Shown here: positions 1-4,607 of the stretch, in pieces
Layout of the letters: every line of letters begins with the position of its first letter
How positions within the stretch are numbered: the stretch's first letter is position 1
Assembly: GCA_002328295.1 (NCBI GenBank)
Contig: DCXE01000001.1
Location: 1-7,551 of the forward strand
Reading direction: 5' to 3'
Source: Candidatus Peribacter sp. UBA2144
GTDB lineage: Bacteria > Patescibacteriota > Gracilibacteria > Peribacterales > Peribacteraceae
Length of the DNA stretch: 7,551 bases
The notes under the pieces: model-generated
Databases searched by the model: none
The model's input: only the letters and a program-made list of their open reading frames with translations
What the model was told of the DNA's origin: nothing
Program-made: the position numbers and the translations under genes

Positions 1-28
1 TGTTACCAAAGAAGGCCTAAAAAATAGA

Positions 29-430
29 ATGACTAAGCTGGCAGAAAGACTCCTTGAGTTAGTTCCAGCGGAATGCGCTGATTTTATCGCTGGTACATTT
101 TATGATTTTAAGCAGAGCGGCATAGAGTCGATTCTCGAATATACTTTGTCTAAAGCAGGATGTTTTAATCAAGAAATAAAAGACTCCGCCGACTTTGGAT
201 TTGAAAGTATGGCAGATGCCGAAGAAAAATTAGAACTCCTAAAGAAGGCGTGGGAGGGAATTATTGACGTTGAAATCATCCCGGTCGGGCAAGGCAGCGA
301 AGGCCGTGTAAATGTGGAATTTAAAATGCAAATTGAAAACCCAGTTCGCATGGAGATTAGGTGTAGGCAGCATGGCTATGTTTTAGATTCGGCTGAAGAT
401 CAAAGAGTGCGACCAGAAGGGGAAGCTTAA
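29..430 (+). CDS. Hypothetical protein, possibly 5'-truncated by the window edge
   Basis: I do not recognise this protein. From the ATG at 29 it has 133 residues and ends at TAA 428-430. It starts with a predicted amphipathic helix (TKLAERLLELVP, residues 2-13). A charged helical stretch rich in Glu and Lys follows (about residues 60-77), then a likely beta-rich part (DVEIIPVG, VNVEFKMQIE, VRMEIRC). There is no signal peptide or membrane segment. The same frame has no stop back to base 2 and reads VTKEGLKNR just before the ATG, which continues the helical character. The true start may therefore lie outside the window. The nearest purine-rich stretch (AAGAAGG) is about 14 nt from the ATG, too far for a normal ribosome binding site. 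Another unknown gene follows 60 nt later on the same strand. That it is coding is fairly likely; its function is unknown. Confidence 0.6.
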   Translation: MTKLAERLLELVPAECADFIAGTFYDFKQSGIESILEYTLSKAGCFNQEIKDSADFGFESMADAEEKLELLKKAWEGIIDVEIIPVGQGSEGRVNVEFKMQIENPVRMEIRCRQHGYVLDSAEDQRVRPEGEA

Positions 431-490
431 GAAGGGAGAGGATTATTAAGGCTTGCCTTGATCGAGATGAGTAAATAACATGTAACGCTT

Positions 491-898
491 ATGAAAGTTG
501 ATAGAGCCAAAGGCCCGATAGGCACTAAGAATGCACAAGAGGCATTAACAATTGCCGGCAAGTCGCCTGAAGGTAAAAGATTTCTGGAGGGCCAAGAGGA
601 TGGGCCGATTATCCTTAGAGACAAGCATAGGGGCCAGATTATTGTATTATTTTGTATTGGTGGTGACCTAATCCAGCAGTCAATTTCCTCTGATGGAGTA
701 GAAGTTGTTATCGAAAGCGATAAAGGCTCTAGTCCATCTTGTCGTGTAGCCATTTCGAATGAAGATAGGCCTGTGAACGGAGATTGGGAACTATTGTCTG
801 TGCAAAATAATCATTACGATGGGGAGTATTTTGAAAATGGCGAAAGTGATCTGGGATGCTTGTACGATGGTCGTTACGTAATGAGTGTGGAATTATAG
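491..898 (+). CDS. Hypothetical protein
   Basis: An unrecognised soluble protein of 135 residues that ends at TAG 896-898. An in-frame stop at 476-478, with no start codon between it and 491, makes ATG 491 the first possible start. No Shine-Dalgarno sequence precedes it. The N-terminus is basic (KVDRAKGPIGTKNAQEAL). A hydrophobic strand (QIIVLFCIGGDLI, about residues 48-60) is followed by alternating strand-like segments (VEVVIES, SCRVAIS). The C-terminal half is acidic and aromatic (NHYDGEYFENGESD), and the protein ends in MSVEL. There is no signal peptide, membrane helix or catalytic motif I can name. It lies between the unknown gene at 29-430 and recR on the same strand, with 27 nt to recR, so it may be cotranscribed with recR. 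A competing minus-strand frame (427-753) has poorer, low-complexity composition. Confidence 0.6.
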   Translation: MKVDRAKGPIGTKNAQEALTIAGKSPEGKRFLEGQEDGPIILRDKHRGQIIVLFCIGGDLIQQSISSDGVEVVIESDKGSSPSCRVAISNEDRPVNGDWELLSVQNNHYDGEYFENGESDLGCLYDGRYVMSVEL

Positions 899-913
899 AG
901 AGTAAGTTGTTAT

Positions 914-931
914 GCTCATGTCCCCATGAGC
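914..931 (+). promoter_or_regulatory. Hairpin enclosing the recR start codon
   Basis: GCTCATG (914-920) and CATGAGC (925-931) are perfect 7-bp inverted arms around a 4-nt loop, TCCC. The recR ATG (926-928) lies inside the right arm. In the mRNA the start codon would be base-paired unless ribosomes arriving from the upstream gene (stop at 898) open it. A role in translational coupling is inference; the inverted repeat itself is seen directly. Confidence 0.45.
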
Positions 932-1522
932 CTCCTCCCGCCGCAGATTACAAAAACCATCGAAGAGTTCAGCAAACTCCCAGGAATCGGCCCCAAGTCT
1001 GCCGAGCGTTTGACGTTTCATCTACTTAGAAGCTCCAAGGCTTCGCCGGAAGCGTTGGGAAGCTCACTTTCTGAACTTAAGAATGAACTTAAGTACTGTA
1101 AGACATGCCAAATGGTCAGTCTTCAAGAAGAATGTTCCATATGTGCTGACACATCACGAGATCATTCGACGATTTTGGTCGTAGAAAATCCCTTGGACGT
1201 GGTTGCGTTCGAAAAAACTTCTTACAAAGGTGTTTACCATGTACTTCATGGCGTGCTCTCCCCCATTGATGGCATGGGGCCGGAGCAGCTTAAACTCAAA
1301 GAACTTATTGACCGATGTCAGTCAGAAAAAATCAAAGAAGTTATCGTTGCAACGAATCCAGACGTGGAAGGAGAGGCGACGGCGAGTTACATAAGTGATC
1401 AGCTTAAAAATAAAATTGAAACTGTCAGCCGCTTAGCACATGGACTTCCGATGGGAGCGGATATTGAGTTTGCGGATCAGGTAACATTAAAACAATCGTT
1501 GGAGGGGAGGAGGAGTCTGTAG
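926..1522 (+). CDS. recR: Recombination mediator protein RecR
   Basis: RecR acts in the cytoplasm with RecO (and RecF) to load RecA onto SSB-coated single-stranded DNA during gap repair. The 198 residues match the usual family length. The domain order is standard: a helix-hairpin-helix (LPGIGPKSAERL, residues 18-29), a C4 zinc finger (C58, C61, C70, C73), then a Toprim domain with VVENPLDV (85-92) and ATNPDVEGEATA (142-153). The conserved C-terminal segment RLAHGLPMGADIEFAD (169-184) and the ending LEGRR follow. ATG 926 is the only usual start after the in-frame stop at 896-898. It gives the expected family N-terminus (LLPPQITKTIEEFSKLPGIG). The start has no Shine-Dalgarno sequence and lies in a hairpin. 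recR often follows dnaX and a YbaB gene, but here two unknown genes precede it. Identification is secure. Confidence 0.97.
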   Translation: MSLLPPQITKTIEEFSKLPGIGPKSAERLTFHLLRSSKASPEALGSSLSELKNELKYCKTCQMVSLQEECSICADTSRDHSTILVVENPLDVVAFEKTSYKGVYHVLHGVLSPIDGMGPEQLKLKELIDRCQSEKIKEVIVATNPDVEGEATASYISDQLKNKIETVSRLAHGLPMGADIEFADQVTLKQSLEGRRSL

Positions 1523-1527
1523 AAGCG

Positions 1528-1548
1528 TGTATGTACAATGTACATACA
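1528..1548. repeat. 21-bp palindrome between recR and the GIY-YIG gene
   Basis: TGTATGTAC (1528-1536) and GTACATACA (1540-1548) are perfect 9-bp inverted arms separated by AAT. It begins 6 nt after the recR stop and ends 22 nt before the preferred GIY-YIG start. No T-run follows, so it does not look like an intrinsic terminator. It could be a dimeric-regulator operator or an mRNA hairpin. An alternative ATG for the downstream gene (1538-1540) lies in its centre, which argues against that start. Confidence 0.5.
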
Positions 1549-1570
1549 GTTGTGGTGGGCTTGGGGGCTT

Positions 1571-1954
1571 ATGAGAAAATATAACTTTTGGGCATATATG
1601 GTCAGATGCAGTGATGGCAGTTTGTATACTGGCATTACAAACAGTGTTAAGCGAAGGCTCTATCAACATAATGAAGGACGTAATCCCAATTGTTATACAT
1701 ATTCACGAAGGCCTGTTGAACTTGTATATGCAGCGCATTTTGATTATGTCTTGGATGCTATTTCTTGGGAAAAGAAAGTGAAAAGGTGGAGTAGGAAGAA
1801 AAAAGAAGCATTGATTAAAAGGGATTGGGATAAAATAGAGGAGTTGGCTAAATGTAAGAATGTCAGTGAGAATTTTAGACCAATAAAAATAAGAAAAATT
1901 AAGTATTTAGTCCGTGGCAAGACGTGTGTCATCCTTCGACAGGGCTCAGGATGA
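1571..1954 (+). CDS. Small GIY-YIG nuclease-domain protein
   Basis: This is a single-domain GIY-YIG protein (UvrC N-terminal-like) of 127 residues from ATG 1571. The two GIY-YIG strands are WAYMVRC (residues 7-13) and GSLYTGIT (16-23). RRLYQHN (28-34) supplies the usual arginine, followed by TYSRRPVELVY (43-53). E67 in ISWEKKVKRWSRKKKEAL is the expected metal-binding glutamate. The conserved part ends near ELAKCKN (91-97). The last 30 residues are a lower-complexity basic tail, and residues 119-127 plus the TGA stop are encoded by the hairpin repeat at 1924-1959. ATG 1538 would add 11 residues but lies in a palindrome, and the domain starts right after 1571. The DNA substrate is unknown. Such small proteins are usually called putative endonucleases, and possible mobilisation of the adjacent repeats is speculation. 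Confidence 0.9.
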   Translation: MRKYNFWAYMVRCSDGSLYTGITNSVKRRLYQHNEGRNPNCYTYSRRPVELVYAAHFDYVLDAISWEKKVKRWSRKKKEALIKRDWDKIEELAKCKNVSENFRPIKIRKIKYLVRGKTCVILRQGSG

Positions 1955-1959
1955 CACAC
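1924..1959 (+). repeat. Hairpin repeat, copy 1 (TTCGACAG core)
   Basis: A perfect inverted repeat with 12-bp arms, GTGTGTCATCCT (1924-1935) and AGGATGACACAC (1948-1959), around the 12-nt loop TCGACAGGGCTC. It overlaps the 3' end of the GIY-YIG gene and includes its stop codon (1952-1954). The loop matches that of the copy at 2008-2043 on the opposite strand in 11 of 12 bases. Short palindromes with this kind of core (TTCGACA..GCTCA) are, from memory, dispersed in many bacterial genomes. No T-run follows, so a terminator role on the + strand is not supported. Confidence 0.85.
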
Positions 1960-2007
1960 AAAGACTCAATTACACACGAGAACTGTATAATGACATACGA
2001 AAACTTA

Positions 2008-2043
2008 GCCTGTCATGGTGAGCTCTGTCGAACCATGGCAGGC
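2008..2043 (-). repeat. Hairpin repeat, copy 2, inverted
   Basis: GCCTGTCATGGT (2008-2019) and ACCATGGCAGGC (2032-2043) pair in 11 of 12 positions around the loop GAGCTCTGTCGA. The exception is a T facing a G, which is a wobble in + strand RNA. Read on the minus strand the loop is TCGACAGAGCTC, one base different from copy 1. It lies 8 nt beyond the purH stop and 48 nt from copy 1, in opposite orientation. It may protect or end the purH transcript, but only a weak T-rich stretch follows on the minus strand. Confidence 0.8.
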
Positions 2044-2051
2044 GGTAATTA

Positions 2052-3557
2052 TCAGTGTCGGAATCCACGCACTCCAGTGAAGACCATCGGAATCCCAAGT
2101 TCATTTGCTTTTGCTATCACTTCTTCATCTCGTATTGATCCTCCGGGCTGAATGATTGCAGCGATTCCATTCTTTGCAGCCTCTTCCACAGAGTCTGGGA
2201 ATGGGAAGAACGCGTCACTCGCCATTGCAGCGCCCTGAGCGCGCTCCCCCGCTTTTCGTGCGGCGATGATTGTGGAATCAACTCTACTAGTTTGTCCGCA
2301 TCCGATTCCAACTGAAATTAAATCTTTTGCAAATACAATTGCATTCGACTTCGCGTGCTTAACAACTTTGAATGCGAAGAGAAGATCTCCGATCTGTGCA
2401 TCGGTCGGCTTAACTTCAGTTGCAACCTTAAGGTCAGCTTTTGTAACAATTTTAGTATCTTGGTTTTGCACCAACATTCCTCCAAGAGCAGAACGGAAAG
2501 TTACCGCATCCGAGTCAGCACACTTGTGAGTGATAGCACGGATCTTCGGGCGTTTTTCTGCCATGAGTTCTAAAACTCCATCTTCGTATCCCGGCGCAAT
2601 TATTACTTCTGTAAATATTTTTTGTTCGATGATCTTCTCGATAATACTCATTGGACAGGGCTTGTTGAGTGCAACGATTACTCCGAAAGCAGAAAGACGA
2701 TCAGCGTCGTAACTTTTTTGGAAAGCTACTGAAAGGTCAGAGTCGACTGCGACACCGGAGGGGCTTGCGTGCTTAATGCAGGCCGATGCAGGCCTCTCAA
2801 ACTCACAAACCAAGTTCCATGCACCATCTGCATCCAATATATTTAGATAACTCATCTCTTTTCCTTGATGAAACGTCCATCTGTCGTCAGCCGAGTTATA
2901 AAGATCATAATAAGTTCCCCATTGATGCGGGTTTTCTCCGTATCTGAGGATAGTCTTATTAGTCAGCATCACTCCCGTATGTGTCCCCTCAGACAGTGTC
3001 TGCGCAATCGCCGTGTCATACGCCGCAGTTCGAAGAAATACCTTGCGTGCAAGTTCAGATCTGAGTTCGATCGAAGTATTTCCGTCAGCTTTAAGCTCAT
3101 CAACAACACGATCGTAGTCAGAAATGTCACAGATCACAGTTACATGGTCGGCATTCTTTGCGGCGGCTCTGAGGAGTGAAGGTCCGCCGATATCAATTTG
3201 CTCAACAAGTTCTTCTTTAGAAACACCTTCTTTCCTCGCAGTCTCTTCGAATGGATAAAGATTCACTACAACCAGATCAATTAGTTCGATTCCTAGCTCT
3301 TTTGCTTGTATCTCATCCTCTCCTCTACGGTACAGAAGTCCTCCAAAGATCATTGGGTGCAAAGTCTTAAGTCTTCCTCCAAAACACTCCGGAAACTTAG
3401 TCACATCTTCGATAGGAGTTGCAGAAATACCGGCGTCAGCAAGAGCTTTGAGCGTTCCGCCCGTTGAAATAATTTCGAAATCAAGTTCGGTCAGAGATGC
3501 AGCGAATTGTGTAAGATTTGTTTTGTCGGAAACTGAAATCAGGGCACGTCGTGTCAT
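2052..3557 (-). CDS. purH: Bifunctional AICAR transformylase/IMP cyclohydrolase PurH
   Basis: PurH catalyses the last two steps of de novo purine synthesis: formyl transfer from 10-formyl-THF to AICAR, then ring closure to IMP. At 501 residues it is close to the usual length. The cyclohydrolase (MGS-like) domain shows ALISVSDKTNL (5-15), STGGT (31-35), GGRLKTLHP (60-68), NLYPF (99-103) and IDIGGPSLLRAAAKN (121-135). The transformylase domain shows LRYGENPHQ (204-212), the catalytic pair K262-H263, VVKHAKSNAI (398-407), GCGQTSRVDS (419-428), DAFFPFPDSVE (448-458), PGGSIRDEEVI (471-481) and the C-terminal FTGVRGFRH. The usual bacterial KHxNPCG reads KHASPSG here, resembling the KHxSPAG form I recall from the animal enzyme. 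It is convergent with the GIY-YIG gene and divergent from the pilus operon. ATG 3557 gives the expected N-terminus with almost no leader. Confidence 0.97.
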   Translation of the reverse strand: MTRRALISVSDKTNLTQFAASLTELDFEIISTGGTLKALADAGISATPIEDVTKFPECFGGRLKTLHPMIFGGLLYRRGEDEIQAKELGIELIDLVVVNLYPFEETARKEGVSKEELVEQIDIGGPSLLRAAAKNADHVTVICDISDYDRVVDELKADGNTSIELRSELARKVFLRTAAYDTAIAQTLSEGTHTGVMLTNKTILRYGENPHQWGTYYDLYNSADDRWTFHQGKEMSYLNILDADGAWNLVCEFERPASACIKHASPSGVAVDSDLSVAFQKSYDADRLSAFGVIVALNKPCPMSIIEKIIEQKIFTEVIIAPGYEDGVLELMAEKRPKIRAITHKCADSDAVTFRSALGGMLVQNQDTKIVTKADLKVATEVKPTDAQIGDLLFAFKVVKHAKSNAIVFAKDLISVGIGCGQTSRVDSTIIAARKAGERAQGAAMASDAFFPFPDSVEEAAKNGIAAIIQPGGSIRDEEVIAKANELGIPMVFTGVRGFRH

Positions 3558-3565
3558 AGGACTAG

Positions 3566-3594
3566 ATTGTATCTTCTTTCTTTTGTAACCAAAA
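3566..3594 (-). promoter_or_regulatory. Possible purH promoter giving a near-leaderless mRNA
   Basis: On the minus strand TACAAT (3571 to 3566), preceded by GA, fits a -10 box. At a 17-nt spacing the -35 position reads TTTTGG (3594-3589), a weak match. Transcription would start about 2 nt before the purH ATG. The -35 region falls within the palindrome at 3574-3601, so a protein binding there could block or help RNA polymerase. The promoter call is tentative. Confidence 0.35.
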
Positions 3595-3601
3595 GAAAGA
3601 A
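3574..3601. repeat. 28-nt perfect palindrome upstream of purH
   Basis: TTCTTTCTTTTG (3574-3585) and CAAAAGAAAGAA (3590-3601) are perfect 12-bp inverted arms around TAAC. The site begins 17 nt upstream of the purH start and overlaps the possible promoter. The low GC content and the position suggest an operator or a dispersed palindromic repeat rather than a terminator. Arms of this length are unlikely by chance, although one purine-only arm (AAAAGAAAGAA) lowers the surprise a little. Confidence 0.6.
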
Positions 3602-3681
3602 CCCAAGAAAAATCAGGGCGATCAGTGTATTTGCCAGGTTTTTTTAAGATAGGGTTGTAAAATTCGTAATCAATATGACAA

Positions 3682-3710
3682 TTGATAAAAATGCCCTTTT
3701 CCGCTATAAT
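3682..3710 (+). promoter_or_regulatory. Sigma70-type promoter of the pilus operon
   Basis: TTGATA (3682-3687) and TATAAT (3705-3710) are separated by exactly 17 nt. The -10 box is a consensus match and the -35 box matches 5 of 6 bases (TTGACA). The expected transcription start, near 3717, gives a leader of about 16 nt before the ATG at 3734, with no Shine-Dalgarno sequence. It is the best promoter in the window and should drive the response regulator, the PilB N-terminal-domain protein, pilC and the pilin-like gene. Confidence 0.75.
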
Positions 3711-3733
3711 TATATGATTATTTTGGCTTCACT

Positions 3734-4185
3734 ATGCCTAAAAATAAAAATCCACAAGAGCCGGCTTTGAAAGAGAAGAAAAAGGAGGAAAAGGAACCTC
3801 AGACAGAGACTCCTAAGCCCAAAGGAAACGGTAAAAAACTTCTAATCGTCGAGGACGAAAAGCCATTGGCTCACGCATTGGAATTAAAATTCGCTCACGA
3901 AGGATACGAAACAAAATTAGTTGAAGATGGAGAGAAGGCAATGGAAGCCATAAAGGAATTTAAACCAAATGGCATTCTATTAGATTTAATAATGCCAAAG
4001 ATGGATGGTTTTCAATTTTTAGAGGAGCTCAAAAACCAAAAATATCTATTCCTGTTCTGATACTTAGTAATCTAGGACAAGAAGAAGATATTGAGCGAGC
4101 AAAAAGTCTTGGCGCCAAGGGCTATTTTGTAAAATCAAACACTCCGATTATGGACATTGTTAAACATGTTAAAGATACATTTTAA
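3734..4185 (+). pseudogene. CheY-like response regulator receiver, interrupted by a frameshift
   Basis: A single receiver domain behind a Lys/Glu/Pro-rich tail of about 33 residues. The first frame (ATG 3734 to TGA 4058-4060) holds KKLLIVEDE (acidic pocket E40, D41), the phospho-acceptor D84 in ILLDLIMPKMDG, and FLEELKNQK, then runs out of frame to a premature stop. The rest of the domain continues without a gap in the -1 frame: ISIPVLILSNLGQEEDI, AKSLGAKGYFVKS (with the conserved S and K) and IVKHVKDTF, ending at TAA 4183-4185. One extra A in the A-runs at 4031-4042 would restore a normal protein of about 150 residues. There is no output domain, so the family role would be phosphorylation-dependent protein contact, here probably with the pilus machinery. 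The next gene starts 2 nt after the restored stop. Whether the break is a mutation, an assembly error or recoding cannot be told from the sequence. Confidence 0.85.
4031..4042 (+). other. Frameshift site in the response regulator
   Basis: Two runs of five A separated by CC lie exactly where homology leaves the first frame. Adding one A to either run joins FLEELK to ISIPVLILSNLG with no missing residues. A -1 slip on the AAA codon (4039-4041) would do the same, reading 4038-4040 as AAA and then ATA. No canonical X XXY YYZ slippery heptamer is in frame, and I did not find a convincing stimulatory hairpin just downstream. Confidence 0.7.
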
Positions 4186-4187
4186 TT

Positions 4188-4607
4188 ATGCCTCTAACAG
4201 ACAAACAAATCGGCGAAATGTTGCTCAAGGAAAGCTTTGTTTCCGAAGAGGAACTTGCAAATGCAGTGGGGCGTGCCAAGGAACTAAAAAGCCCTTTGAT
4301 AGATATCTTGATAGACCAAGGACTTCTTACGCAAAAGCTTTATGAAGAGGCATTAGCGGAGCATTTTAAGATGCCTTTCTATGATTCGGTATCATCTCCC
4401 CCGGCGCCTGAAGTAATTGGCCTGCTTCCTGAAGAGATCGCGCGAAACTACAGCGCAGTCGTTGTTAAAAAAAACGGAAACTCAGTCACAATTGCGACTG
4501 CGGATCCGGGCAATGAAACCCTGGAAGAAGCGGTCAGACTGAACTTGGAACAGGTAGAGGCAGTAATTCCTGTCTTTGTCCTCAATGAATTTGTCGGATT
4601 TATTTAA
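4188..4607 (+). CDS. Lone PilB/GspE N-terminal (MshEN-like) domain protein without ATPase
   Basis: The 139 residues match the N-terminal domain of type IV pilus/type II secretion ATPases (T2SSE_N/MshEN). The evidence is KQIGEMLLKESFVSEEELANA, PLIDILIDQGLLTQKLYEEALAEHFKMPFYD (residues 36-66), LLPEEIARNYSAVVV (79-93) and SVTIATADPGNETLEEAV (99-116). A full PilB is about 570 residues. Here the frame stops after VLNEFVGFI, and no Walker A, Walker B or zinc-binding region follows before pilC. In some relatives this domain binds cyclic di-GMP; the leucine-rich spacing is partly present but its key positions look degenerate. The start is 2 nt after the restored response-regulator stop, and the 3' end overlaps pilC. 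It could be a free-standing regulatory domain or the remnant of a pilB whose ATPase part was deleted. The domain call is strong; function is inferred. Confidence 0.85.
   Translation: MPLTDKQIGEMLLKESFVSEEELANAVGRAKELKSPLIDILIDQGLLTQKLYEEALAEHFKMPFYDSVSSPPAPEVIGLLPEEIARNYSAVVVKKNGNSVTIATADPGNETLEEAVRLNLEQVEAVIPVFVLNEFVGFI

Noticed and set aside
427..753. Minus-strand frame of 108 codons opposite the gene at 491-898
   Set aside because: Low-complexity Ser/Pro/Leu/Ile composition, no recognisable motif, and the plus frame has better protein-like composition and fits the local gene direction.
1501..1515. Purine-rich GGAGGGGAGGAGGAG as a strong ribosome binding site for the GIY-YIG gene
   Set aside because: It encodes the normal RecR C-terminus (LEGRRS) and lies 22 nt or more from any downstream start, too far for normal use.
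1984..1991. TGTATAAT, a perfect -10-like box on the + strand between the two hairpin repeats
   Set aside because: No fitting -35 box at 16-18 nt (GACTCA), and only the antisense of purH lies downstream. Chance or an antisense promoter cannot be separated.
3641..3647. T-run (CCAGGTTTTTTT) between purH and the operon as a terminator
   Set aside because: No stable hairpin precedes the T-run on the + strand, and no gene on that strand ends there.
4031..4060. Programmed -1 ribosomal frameshift in the response regulator
   Set aside because: No in-frame X XXY YYZ heptamer (C AAA AAC is not slippery enough) and no convincing downstream stimulatory structure. A simple one-base loss is more economical, so it is kept only as an alternative.
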